Of a DNA stretch of 7,187 nucleotides, positions 1 through 6,256 are shown piece by piece. Made by a program: the position numbers and the translations under genes. A model generated the notes under the pieces. That model was not told the DNA's origin, made no database searches, and saw only the letters and a program-made list of their open reading frames with translations. Source of the stretch: Bacillota bacterium (GTDB taxonomy: Bacteria > Bacillota > Clostridia > Christensenellales > Aristaeellaceae); the NCBI GenBank assembly GCA_023458835.1, contig JAEWWY010000487.1:1-7187 (forward strand). The letters run 5' to 3'. Each line of letters starts with the position of its first letter. The stretch's first letter is position 1.

Positions 1-534
1 CGAAGAATCGCTGGTTTGATAGCTGACAGCCTGGCTGGCCTCTTTGGGTGAGACCTCTGCCGTCAACTGGAACGTGTCTCCCTTTTCAAGCGATAGTTTG
101 GTATTGTTCAGTTTCAGCCCCGTTACCGGTACGGTCACCTTGAAGGTGCTGCCGGCGATTTGAACCTCGGCGCCGCCTTCCCCGTAAACGATGGCAACCA
201 CCTCATAGGTGCCGGGGTCCGCATCTTTTGTATCCCAGCTATCGTTTATTGTTTTTCCCGTTTTCGCTGTACCTTCGTATACAATACCGGCGCCGGATCC
301 GCCAATTTTCTGGACAAAGAATTTCGTGTTTGTATAACCCATGCCAGTGATCACGGCGGTCATTTTTACTGTTTCTCCCGTGCCGTAGCTCTGATTGGCC
401 GTACTGACCTTCAGCTTAAGGGCCGGTTAGGCTGCAGTGGCCGGGCCGGTTTCGGCCAGTGCCGTCATGGTGCTTGCCAGCAAAAAAACGACACAAAGGG
501 AAAAGCAAATGATTATTATGAAACGGTATCTCAT
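1..534 (-). pseudogene. Secreted Ig-like (Big_2-type) domain protein, N-terminal part, interrupted by an in-frame stop
   Basis: Reading leftward from an ATG at 534-532, the first 35 codons encode a clear Sec signal peptide: basic start MRYR, hydrophobic core IIIICFSLCVVFLLA, and a likely cleavage after ALA at residue 27. Codon 36 is TAA (427-429). The same frame then stays open for 142 codons to the window edge. That part encodes a beta-rich, roughly 95-residue segment followed by the start of a typical bacterial Ig-like group 2 domain (VTGLKLNNTKLSLEKGDTFQ, then LTAEVSP). An SD-like AAGAAAGG lies 8 nt before the ATG. Signal peptide and mature domains share one frame with no shift, so a single substitution explains the break. 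Proteins of this type are exported and usually sit on the cell surface or in the exoproteome. The C-terminus lies outside the window. A sequencing error at the TAA cannot be excluded. No functional assignment beyond surface or secreted protein is possible. Confidence 0.72.
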
Positions 535-1031
535 CCATATTGCCTTTCTTGACAATGCATGATTGCCATGCGTACTGTTTCCTATCATACAAAAATACAC
601 TCAAAAAACAAAGGGGAGGGCAGAATATACCAGCCCTATCCGCCTGCTTTTCTGGGTGTTCCTTCCTCCTTTGAACATGGCTGATGTGAACCACGGGCGC
701 CCCGGATGAGACAAAACGCAATAACTGATTGGGCACAGGGAACAGTCCCTTGTGCTATTCGGCACGCGAAAATAAACGGATGAACAAGGGAGAAATACAG
801 CTCATGCAAAAGGCACTTTTTACCTTGGCGTTCTTGGAGAACAGACTATTGATTGCAGCGAAGAAAAAGGCTATTCTGGTGTAGAAGGAGCCTGATGCCT
901 GACAGCGTGTATTTGCGCGCACCCCTGCTGTCACTGCTGCACTATCATACGGATACCGGCTAACCGTATAAAGCAAAGGTGATGGCGGATATAGTTGTTC
1001 CGTTCTCTGGTTGCTCCCCTCATCCGAACAT
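535..1031. other. Intergenic region of about 500 bp with no convincing gene
   Basis: This stretch separates the terminator of the importer operon from the secreted-protein gene. Short open frames on both strands lack family-like composition or good start signals. A TATGAT hexamer on the minus strand at 589-584 could be the -10 box of the secreted-protein gene, but no good -35 box sits at standard spacing. A strong SD-like AAAGGAGG on the minus strand near 670-677 is not followed by a start codon at usable distance. The only distinct structure is the palindrome at 733-755, listed separately. Confidence 0.5.
733..755. repeat. REP-like imperfect palindrome (single copy seen)
   Basis: GCACAGGGA and TCCCTTGTGC form a nine-pair stem with one bulged T around an ACAG loop. 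It resembles the short GGCACAGGGGACGGTTC-type palindromes that I recall as scattered through many clostridial genomes, some of them linked to REP-associated (IS200-like) transposases. Only one copy is present here and it has no T-tract on either strand, so a simple terminator is unlikely. The family link rests on recalled resemblance. Confidence 0.35.
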
Positions 1032-1064
1032 AAGAAAATGTGCTTGTGAAATTACACAAGCACA
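1032..1064 (-). terminator. Rho-independent terminator of the SBP-liv-isomerase operon
   Basis: On the minus strand, TGTGCTTGTG and CACAAGCACA form a perfect 10-bp stem (1064-1055 with 1048-1039) around a six-base loop, followed at once by TTTTCTT. It begins 45 nt after the stop codon of the isomerase gene, where the end of the operon transcript is expected. A smaller GGGCTT/AAGCCC hairpin (1088-1102) lies between the stop codon and the terminator but has no T-run. Confidence 0.85.
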
Positions 1065-1108
1065 CCCGCAAATACGCCATCCGCTTTGGGCTTTTCAAGC
1101 CCTTGGGT

Positions 1109-1573
1109 TCATTTCCCGGCGCCGGCAAATGCCTCGTCCATTTCCCGCAGCTTTTTCAGCACCGTCATGGCGCGCTCATCCGTGTCACCCTTTGCTTTGA
1201 GAAATTCCTGAATCAGGTCCCAGGCCAGCCAGGGCCCCACGATCTTCTCGCCGATGCACATCACCTGCACATGGTCATGCTCCACGGCCTGATGGGCGCA
1301 GTGCCAGTCATGGATCATGCTGGCGCGGATGCCGGGGATCTTATTGCATGCGATGGATGCCCCTACGCCTGAGCCGCAGAACATGAAGCCGCGCTCCGCG
1401 TTGCCATCCAGAATGTGCTGGCATACGGCTTTGGCCACATCGGGAAAATAAGGCATTTCCGCGGGATCATGGCACCCGTTGTCAATAATTTCGTGACCCG
1501 CTTTCTTAAGTAAGGGCAGCATGGCCATTTTTAAATGATAACCTGCATGGTCGCAGCCTATGGAAAGCTTCAT
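1109..1573 (-). CDS. RpiB/LacA/LacB-family sugar-phosphate isomerase
   Basis: The 154-residue product matches the usual RpiB length and fold signature. It has an N-terminal GCDHAGYHLK (residues 6-15) carrying the Asp-His pair, and FCGSGVGASIACNKIPGIRAS (65-85) with the family cysteine at residue 66 inside the phosphate-binding CGSGVG loop. His99 falls in EHDHVQVMCIGEKIVG. Family members interconvert aldose and ketose phosphates in the cytoplasm (ribose-5-P/ribulose-5-P, galactose-6-P/tagatose-6-P, tetrose phosphates). The EHDHVQV stretch differs from the EHNDANV form of classical RpiB, so the substrate may not be ribose 5-phosphate and no symbol is given. The start has AAAGGA (1589-1584) at 10-nt spacing. 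The gene follows livF by 36 bp and is the last gene before the terminator, so it is very probably cotranscribed with the importer. This suggests the imported compound is converted to a sugar phosphate, which is an inference. Confidence 0.9.
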   Translation of the reverse strand: MKLSIGCDHAGYHLKMAMLPLLKKAGHEIIDNGCHDPAEMPYFPDVAKAVCQHILDGNAERGFMFCGSGVGASIACNKIPGIRASMIHDWHCAHQAVEHDHVQVMCIGEKIVGPWLAWDLIQEFLKAKGDTDERAMTVLKKLREMDEAFAGAGK

Positions 1574-1609
1574 AATTCATCCGTCCTTTACTGTTGGCTA
1601 AAGCAAAGC

Positions 1610-2338
1610 TTAGGCCGTTGTTTTCTTTTTCCCCAGATAGGCTTCCTTTACCTTGTCATCCTCCCCAAGGTCTTTGGAAAGACCGCTGTGAATGATGTTT
1701 CCCCGCTCAATCACATAAGCCCGGTTGGATACGCTGAGCGCCAGCTTCGCATTCTGCTCCACCAGCAGCACGGGAATGCCGGTCTGGTTGATGGCTACAA
1801 TGCGTTCAAACACCTCTTCGATGACCAGGGGCGCAAGGCCCATGGAGGGCTCATCCAGCATCAGCATCTTGGGATGCCCCATCAGCGCGCGGCCGATCAC
1901 CAGCATCTGCTGCTCGCCGCCGGAAAGGCTCCACGCCAACTGCGCGCGGCGCTCCTTCAGGCGCGGAAAGCAGCCGTACACATACTCCAGATCGTTACTG
2001 ATATTGCCGGCCATCAGTTTGATACCCTTCCACGCCACGGTGCCCACGGCCAGGTTCTCCTCCACCGTGAGACCCGGAAACACATGCCGGCCTTCCGGCA
2101 CCTGCAAGACCCCTTTGCGTGTAATCACATGGGGCTTTTTCCCGCGAAGCTCCTCGCCGTGGTACAGGATGCTTCCGGACGACTCCACATGGCCGGAGAT
2201 GGAATTGAGCAGCGTGGTCTTGCCGGCGCCGTTGCTGCCGATCAGGGCAACGATTTCCTTGTCGCCCACTTCCAGGCTGATGCCGTGCAGCGCTTCGATG
2301 TGGCCATAGCGGGAAACAAGGTTGCTAATGTGCATCAT
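1610..2338 (-). CDS. livF: Branched-chain amino acid-type (HAAT) ABC transporter ATP-binding protein LivF
   Basis: This 242-residue ABC ATPase is one of the two nucleotide-binding subunits of the importer and acts at the cytoplasmic face of the membrane. Visible motifs are Walker A GSNGAGKTT (34-42), Q-loop LQVPEGR (78-84), signature LSGGEQQ (138-144) and Walker B MLMLDEP (158-164). LVEQN (192-196) occupies the position where most ABC ATPases carry the switch histidine. The Q-loop wording VPEGR and the VEQN switch region are characteristic of LivF rather than LivG. The C-terminal EAYLG is also typical. The start codon overlaps the stop of livG (ATGA), with GGAGGAGGG 8 nt upstream. A second ATG directly after the first is a possible alternative start. 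Its place in a complete SBP-H-M-G-F order makes the assignment firm; the substrate is not given by this subunit. Confidence 0.95.
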   Translation of the reverse strand: MMHISNLVSRYGHIEALHGISLEVGDKEIVALIGSNGAGKTTLLNSISGHVESSGSILYHGEELRGKKPHVITRKGVLQVPEGRHVFPGLTVEENLAVGTVAWKGIKLMAGNISNDLEYVYGCFPRLKERRAQLAWSLSGGEQQMLVIGRALMGHPKMLMLDEPSMGLAPLVIEEVFERIVAINQTGIPVLLVEQNAKLALSVSNRAYVIERGNIIHSGLSKDLGEDDKVKEAYLGKKKTTA

Positions 2339-3099
2339 GCGCTTTTCCCTCCTCCCCCAAGATAGGCCTCGATCACGTCGGGATTCTCCTGCACCTCTTG
2401 CGGAAGGCCCGTGGTCAGTTGGCGGCCGAAGTTGAGCACGGTAATTCGGTCGCAGATTTCCATCACCAGATCCATCGCGTGCTCGATCAGCAAAACCGCA
2501 ATGTCCTGTTTCACCGCGATGGCAATCAGCGAGCGGATGTAATCCATCTCCGCCCGGTTAAGGCCCGCGGCAGGTTCGTCCAGCAGCAGTACCTTGGGGT
2601 AGCTGAGCATGGCGCGGACGATTTCCAGCATCTTCTGCTGGCCGTAGGAAAGCTTTTCGGTGCTGTCCTTCAGGTTCACTTTGGTTAGCCCTGCGGCGTC
2701 AAGCAGTGATTGCATATATTCCTGGTGCTGCTTTGCCTGAGGGACGCGGCGGAGCCCCGCCAGATCCAGCCCCACCAGAATATTGGTTTCAATGTCGCAC
2801 CTGCCCAGAAGGCGCGGATGCTGGAAGCTTCTGACTACCCCCAGCTTGGCCCGCATATGGGTGGGCGCCTTGGTGATATCGCGGCCGCCCAGCGAAATTT
2901 GACCGCCATCCGCTTTATAGATACCGGTGATCAGGTTGAGCAGCGTTGTTTTGCCGGAGCCGTTGGGCCCGATGAGGCCAAACACCTCGCCGCCGTACAA
3001 TTCCAGGCACACATGATCGGCCGCGGTCACGCCGCCGAAGCGCTTCACTACGTCAGATAGTGTGAGCACCGGGCTTTTTCCGCTTGAAGAGCATGTCAT
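2335..3099 (-). CDS. livG: Branched-chain amino acid-type (HAAT) ABC transporter ATP-binding protein LivG
   Basis: This 254-residue ABC ATPase is the second nucleotide-binding subunit. Motifs are Walker A GPNGSGKTT (44-52), Q-loop SFQHPRL (91-97), signature LSYGQQK (150-156), Walker B VLLLDEP (170-176) and the switch histidine in IEHAMD (H207). The length and the RSFQHPRL and IEHAMD motifs match LivG. The ATG at 3099-3097 overlaps livM by 47 bp and has GGAGGAGGC 10 nt upstream. A GTG ten codons later (at VLTLSDVVKRFGG) would shorten the overlap but has only a weak purine-rich tract before it, so I keep the ATG. The residues before VLTL are poorly conserved in the family, which leaves the exact start slightly uncertain. 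The stop overlaps the start of livF by 4 bp, implying translational coupling. Confidence 0.94.
   Translation of the reverse strand: MTCSSSGKSPVLTLSDVVKRFGGVTAADHVCLELYGGEVFGLIGPNGSGKTTLLNLITGIYKADGGQISLGGRDITKAPTHMRAKLGVVRSFQHPRLLGRCDIETNILVGLDLAGLRRVPQAKQHQEYMQSLLDAAGLTKVNLKDSTEKLSYGQQKMLEIVRAMLSYPKVLLLDEPAAGLNRAEMDYIRSLIAIAVKQDIAVLLIEHAMDLVMEICDRITVLNFGRQLTTGLPQEVQENPDVIEAYLGGGGKSA
2347..2355 (-). promoter_or_regulatory. livF ribosome binding site inside the livG 3' end
   Basis: GGAGGAGGG lies 8 nt before the livF ATG and simultaneously encodes the last three glycines of LivG's C-terminal GGGGKSA. With the ATGA overlap this points to coupled translation of the two ATPases. Confidence 0.8.
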
Positions 3100-4045
3100 A
3101 AAGCGCCTTGCCTCCTCCCAAAATCCCTTCCGGTTGTACGATCATCAAAATCATAATGCCTGCGCCGTAAATCAATTGCATAAAGTTTGCCAGCGGGCGC
3201 ACCCACTCCTGCAAAAGCGAAATGATCATCGTGCCGATAATGGCGCCGCTGGGGGAAGCCGTGCCGCCCAGCATGATCATGATCAGGTACATGGTGGATT
3301 GCTGGTAGGTAAACGTCTGATAGCTTAAGTAGCCGGACAGAAACGCGTACAGCGCCCCCGCCAGCCCGCACAGCGCGCCGGATATGCCAAAGGCGATGCT
3401 CTTGGTCAGCAGGCTGTTGACGCCCATGCAGTTGGCAGCGATCTCATTGTCGCGGATGGCCATAAAGGAACGGCCCAGGCGCGAGTAGAAAAGCAGGCGC
3501 ATCGCGATGAACACCACCGCGCAAAAGGCCAGGATCAGATAGAAATAAGAGGTTTCCGAGGTAAGCGTAAGGGAGCCGACGGAAAACTTCGGGACGTTTT
3601 GAATGCCCAGGGCCCCGCCGGTCACCGGCTCCCAGTTCATGAACAGGCCGTTCAAAATAGTCATCAGGCCGACGGAGGCAAAGGTAAAGTAGTATTGGCG
3701 CAGCCTGAAGAAGGCAAAGCCCAGCACAAACGCAAACAGGGCGGTGCCCGCGACCGCGGCCAGCATGGCCACCAGGGGCGGCATGTTCAGCTTCATTGTA
3801 ACATTCGCGGCGGTGTAGGCTCCCACGCCCCAAAGCCCTGCCTGGGCAAAGGAGTTCTGGCCGCACATGCCCAGCAGCACATACACGCTGAGCACGCACA
3901 GATACGTGATAAGCGCTATGTTCAAAACCCGCAGCATATAGTTGCCCGTCACCATGGGCGTAAAAGCGAACAGCACCAGTATCAGGGCAGGAAAAAAGCG
4001 GGAAACCTTCCTCATGGTTTGGGCTATGGATGTTGTTGTATTCAT
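3053..4045 (-). CDS. livM: Branched-chain amino acid-type (HAAT) ABC transporter permease LivM
   Basis: This 330-residue, highly hydrophobic membrane protein is one of the two permease subunits. It starts with a short hydrophilic stretch and a first membrane segment (about 17-33). The family motif GMCGQNSFAQAGLWGVGAYT (59-78) follows. The cytoplasmic coupling loop GRSFMAIRDNEIAANCMGVN (191-210) is the EAA-like segment that docks on the ATPases. The C-terminal GGTASPSGAIIG and VQPEGILGGG blocks are also typical of LivM. The ATG at 4045 follows the livH stop by 11 nt and has AGGGGGG at 6-nt spacing. The later ATG at codon 11 has no ribosome binding site. The last 47 bp overlap livG, and the C-terminal Gly-Gly-Gly codons form the livG SD. 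Partner permease is LivH. Confidence 0.95.
   Translation of the reverse strand: MNTTTSIAQTMRKVSRFFPALILVLFAFTPMVTGNYMLRVLNIALITYLCVLSVYVLLGMCGQNSFAQAGLWGVGAYTAANVTMKLNMPPLVAMLAAVAGTALFAFVLGFAFFRLRQYYFTFASVGLMTILNGLFMNWEPVTGGALGIQNVPKFSVGSLTLTSETSYFYLILAFCAVVFIAMRLLFYSRLGRSFMAIRDNEIAANCMGVNSLLTKSIAFGISGALCGLAGALYAFLSGYLSYQTFTYQQSTMYLIMIMLGGTASPSGAIIGTMIISLLQEWVRPLANFMQLIYGAGIMILMIVQPEGILGGGKALYDMLFKRKKPGAHTI
3110..3118 (-). promoter_or_regulatory. livG ribosome binding site inside livM
   Basis: GGAGGAGGC encodes Gly-Gly-Gly of LivM (residues 310-312) and lies 10 nt before the livG ATG. It is the strongest SD in the vicinity and supports the ATG start of livG despite the 47-bp gene overlap. 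Confidence 0.7.
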
Positions 4046-4051
4046 GGTCAG

Positions 4052-4058
4052 CCCCCCT
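4052..4058 (-). promoter_or_regulatory. livM ribosome binding site fused to the livH stop codon
   Basis: AGGGGGG starts within the TAG stop codon of livH (4059-4057) and is 6 nt from the livM ATG. The run of six G is unusual for an SD and is a homopolymer where indel errors or slippage could arise. An indel there would not alter either protein apart from the livH stop context. Confidence 0.6.
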
Positions 4059-4932
4059 ATGCCTTTTCCTGAATTTTGCCGCTGAAAAGCCCCTGCGGCC
4101 TAATCATCAGCACAAGGATCAAGCCGATGTAGATCAGCACCAGTTGATATGTGGTGCTGATATACGCGCCGCCAAAGGCCTCGATCAGCCCTACGATCAG
4201 CCCGCCGATGATGGCGCCGGGTACGCTGCCGAACCCGCCGATGACAATGGCTGCGAAGGCCTTCGCGCCCGCGGTGGCGCCCATGGTGTTATTCAGAAAG
4301 AACAACGGCGCAAGCATCCCGCCGCCGATACCGGTAATCATGGCGCTTAAGGCAAAGGTCATGGCAATGGAGAAGATGACGGGCACGCCCACCATGGAGG
4401 CCATATACTGATCCTGCGCCGTGGCCTGCATGATATGCCCGATAAATGTTTTTTCCAAAAGCACATACACCAGAAACATCAGGAGGGCCGATACAATGAT
4501 GATGGCCAGGTACTGCCCCTGAATGATGCCGCCGGCGAACAGCTTGACCGGCGCTGAGATGACTTTGTCCACCTTCACAGGGATGGAGCCCCAGATCAGG
4601 CGCGCCCCCTCCTTGAAAACCATGGATGCGCCCATGGCGCTGACGATGATGGCCCGCACCTGCGCCCTGCGAAGGGGCCAATAGGCCGCGCGCATAAACA
4701 GCACGCCCACCACGCCGATCCCCACGCTGGCAAGCACCAGCGATAAAATGATGTTCAGGCCCAATATCTGGTTGAAGGTGTAGCAAAGATAGCCGCCGAT
4801 CATCAGAAACTCACCCTGGGCGAAATTCATGACGCCTACAGCCCGGAAGATGAGCACCATGCCCATGGCGATCATCCCGTACACAACACCGGTGGAAAGG
4901 CCCGACACCAGCAATTGTATGTTCTGTCCCAT
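4057..4932 (-). CDS. livH: Branched-chain amino acid-type (HAAT) ABC transporter permease LivH
   Basis: This 291-residue integral membrane protein is the first permease subunit of the importer. Family marks are GLSTGVVYGMIAMGMVLIFR (11-30) and MNFAQGEFLMIGGY (35-48). The cytoplasmic coupling segment is GHIMQATAQDQYMASMVGV (165-183). The C-terminal block KAFAAIVIGGFGSVPGAIIG (224-243) is followed by MIRPQGLF near the end. Length and motif order match LivH closely. The ATG at 4932 has AAGGAG 10 nt upstream. It is separated from the SBP gene by a 120-bp gap with two hairpins, the only sizeable gap inside the operon, and is followed 11 nt later by livM. It should form the transmembrane heterodimer with LivM. 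Confidence 0.95.
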   Translation of the reverse strand: MGQNIQLLVSGLSTGVVYGMIAMGMVLIFRAVGVMNFAQGEFLMIGGYLCYTFNQILGLNIILSLVLASVGIGVVGVLFMRAAYWPLRRAQVRAIIVSAMGASMVFKEGARLIWGSIPVKVDKVISAPVKLFAGGIIQGQYLAIIIVSALLMFLVYVLLEKTFIGHIMQATAQDQYMASMVGVPVIFSIAMTFALSAMITGIGGGMLAPLFFLNNTMGATAGAKAFAAIVIGGFGSVPGAIIGGLIVGLIEAFGGAYISTTYQLVLIYIGLILVLMIRPQGLFSGKIQEKA

Positions 4933-4954
4933 ATGGACGTATCTCCTTTTCTCA

Positions 4955-4975
4955 TGGCGGTTCAGGCCACCGCCA
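4955..4975 (-). other. Small hairpin upstream of the livH ribosome binding site
   Basis: TGGCGGT and ACCGCCA form a perfect 7-bp stem around a seven-base loop. On the transcript it ends four bases before the AAAAGGAG of livH, so it could influence access to that SD or act as a second processing barrier. There is no T-run, so it is not a terminator. Confidence 0.5.
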
Positions 4976-5006
4976 CGCTTAAAGCGGCATGAAGCCCCAA
5001 AATCAA

Positions 5007-5041
5007 CGCCCTCCGCGCCAGGGACTCCGGCACGGAGGGCG
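5007..5041 (-). other. Intercistronic stem-loop between the SBP gene and livH
   Basis: CGCCCTCCG and CGGAGGGCG form a perfect 9-bp GC-rich stem starting 11 nt after the SBP stop codon, with a 17-base loop that can form three more pairs (GCC/GGC). It is followed on the minus strand by TTGATTTTGG, a poor T-tract. Stem-loops at this place in SBP-permease operons commonly protect the SBP message from 3' decay or cause partial termination, giving more SBP than membrane subunits. That role is inferred here from position and structure. Confidence 0.65.
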
Positions 5042-5052
5042 CATATTAAACA

Positions 5053-6222
5053 TTAAATCTGCTTTTCGGAAAAGATCTCCTGCAAAACGGTGGGCGTTTC
5101 GTCCACGATCTGCACCACCAGGCCGCCGCGGCCGCAGTCGCCATTGGTACGGCAGTCATAGGTCGTGATGGCGCCGGCGTAGGAATCGATGGTCGTCATG
5201 GCGTCGCGTACCGCCTGGCGGTCTGTGGAGCCGGCCTTTTCAATGGCGGCGCAGATCACGCTCACATGGTCGTAAATCTGGGCGGCAGCCTTTGCGCAGA
5301 CCTGTCCGTACAATTCCTGATACTTTTGGGCGAAAGCGGCGCCCTTGGGGTTGGTGGTGTTGGGCACCCAGGCAGCCGCGCTGTACACGCTGTTGAGGGC
5401 TGCTCCGCCCAGTTTGAGGGTCACGGGATCCGCCCAGGCATTGGAGCCGAAGATGGGCATATCCTCCATGCCAAAGGCACGGATCTGTTCGGCGATGATG
5501 GCCGCTTCATTAAAGAGGCATGCGCCGATGATCGCTTCAGGCTCCACCTGCTGGATCTTGGTGATGTGGGAGGTAAAGTCCTTCGTGCCCGTGGTGAAGG
5601 GAACAACCACCAGCGGCTCGACGCCGCGGCGCTGGAGCGCTTCGGTAAACAGGCGCGTTTGATCGGAAGAGTTGGTCTCCGTATCATGGATGATGGCGAA
5701 TTTCTGATATCCCTTTTCTTCCACGGCAAAGCCGATCAACGCGTCGATCATGGTTTCCTCGCAGGCGCGAAGCTGGAAGAGCCAGGGGTTGTCGTTGTTG
5801 CAGATGTCCCGCAGCTTGGGGCTGGAGCCCTGCGCCGTGGTGAGGATCTGCGCCTGAAGGGCGTCGTTGGAAATGGCGATGTTATCATTGGAGTTGTCGC
5901 TGCCGATGATCGCAACAATCTCCGGATCGTCAGCCAGCTTGCGGTACGCGTTGACCGCGCCCACGTCCGTGCCAAGGCCGTCTTCGATCACGATTTGAAC
6001 CGGGCGCCCCAAAACGCCGCCCGCGTCATTGATTTCCTGGGTGATAATGGCGGCGGCATTGGAAGCATATTCGCCTTCCATGGCGCGCTCGCCGGTCAGC
6101 ACGGTGGCAAGACCGATTTTGACGGGTTGTCCGCTGGGGGCGGTTGCCGCAGCAAAAGCGGGCGCGGAGAAAAGGGTCAGGACCATGACGGCAGACAGGA
6201 GGAACGCGAAAGCCTTTTTCAT
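5053..6222 (-). CDS. HAAT-family substrate-binding protein (LivJ/LivK-like, periplasmic-binding fold type I)
   Basis: The 389-residue exported protein captures the substrate and delivers it to LivH/LivM. A Sec signal peptide (MKKAFAFLLSAVMVLTLFSA, then PAFA) is probably cleaved near residue 24-25. The mature fold shows VKIGLATVLTGERAMEG (34-50), INDAGGVLGRPVQIVIED (64-81), IIGSDNSNDNIAISNDA (105-121), TTAQGSSPKLRD (128-139) and FTTGTKDFTSHITKIQ (209-224), the usual order for this family. I chose the ATG at 6222-6220 because AAAGGAAGG lies 9 nt upstream. The in-frame ATG three codons earlier sits directly on the SD, and a further one at 6276 lies within the operator. No lipobox cysteine follows the signal peptide, unusual for a monoderm Gram-positive SBP. 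The mature part has seven cysteines, including a C-terminal pair in YDCRTNGDC (357, 363). The ligand cannot be read from the sequence, so no symbol is given. Confidence 0.93.
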   Translation of the reverse strand: MKKAFAFLLSAVMVLTLFSAPAFAAATAPSGQPVKIGLATVLTGERAMEGEYASNAAAIITQEINDAGGVLGRPVQIVIEDGLGTDVGAVNAYRKLADDPEIVAIIGSDNSNDNIAISNDALQAQILTTAQGSSPKLRDICNNDNPWLFQLRACEETMIDALIGFAVEEKGYQKFAIIHDTETNSSDQTRLFTEALQRRGVEPLVVVPFTTGTKDFTSHITKIQQVEPEAIIGACLFNEAAIIAEQIRAFGMEDMPIFGSNAWADPVTLKLGGAALNSVYSAAAWVPNTTNPKGAAFAQKYQELYGQVCAKAAAQIYDHVSVICAAIEKAGSTDRQAVRDAMTTIDSYAGAITTYDCRTNGDCGRGGLVVQIVDETPTVLQEIFSEKQI

Positions 6223-6231
6223 GAGTTTCAT

Positions 6232-6240
6232 CCTTCCTTT
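6232..6240 (-). promoter_or_regulatory. Ribosome binding site that decides the SBP start
   Basis: AAAGGAAGG lies 9 nt before the ATG of MKKAFAF and has no spacing to the upstream in-frame ATG of MKLMKK. This favours the shorter protein, whose N-terminus is a standard signal peptide. Confidence 0.7.
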
Positions 6241-6256
6241 TTGGTTTTCCAGCATT

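Noticed and set aside
416..736. Minus-strand 106-codon frame covering the signal-peptide region
   Set aside because: It reads the signal-peptide DNA in a shifted frame, has odd composition (His/Arg/Pro-rich), and competes with the frame that encodes both a signal peptide and Ig-like domains.
768..779. 12-base repeat GAAAATAAACGG shared with about 6443-6454
   Set aside because: One exact 12-mer match is expected by chance in a window of this size, and the contexts are unrelated.
780..884. Plus-strand 34-codon frame (MNKGEIQLMQKALFTLAFLE...), or 26 codons from a second ATG with AAGGGAG upstream
   Set aside because: The composition is protein-like, but the frame is short, the first ATG has no SD and the second has long spacing, and I recognise no family. 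It could be a gene remnant; support is too thin for a feature.
755..976. Minus-strand 73-codon frame
   Set aside because: It begins at a TTG without an SD, has no recognisable motif, and lies opposite the short frame at 780-884.
1088..1102. GGGCTT-TTC-AAGCCC hairpin as the operon terminator
   Set aside because: The stem is only 6 bp and has no T-run on the minus strand; the 10-bp hairpin with T-tract at 1032-1064 is the better terminator.
1535..2365. Long plus-strand open frame opposite livF (276 codons)
   Set aside because: It is antisense to a well-supported ABC ATPase, and its His/Gln/Ala-rich composition is typical of a shadow frame in GC-rich genes. The same applies to the long frames opposite livG, livM and the SBP.
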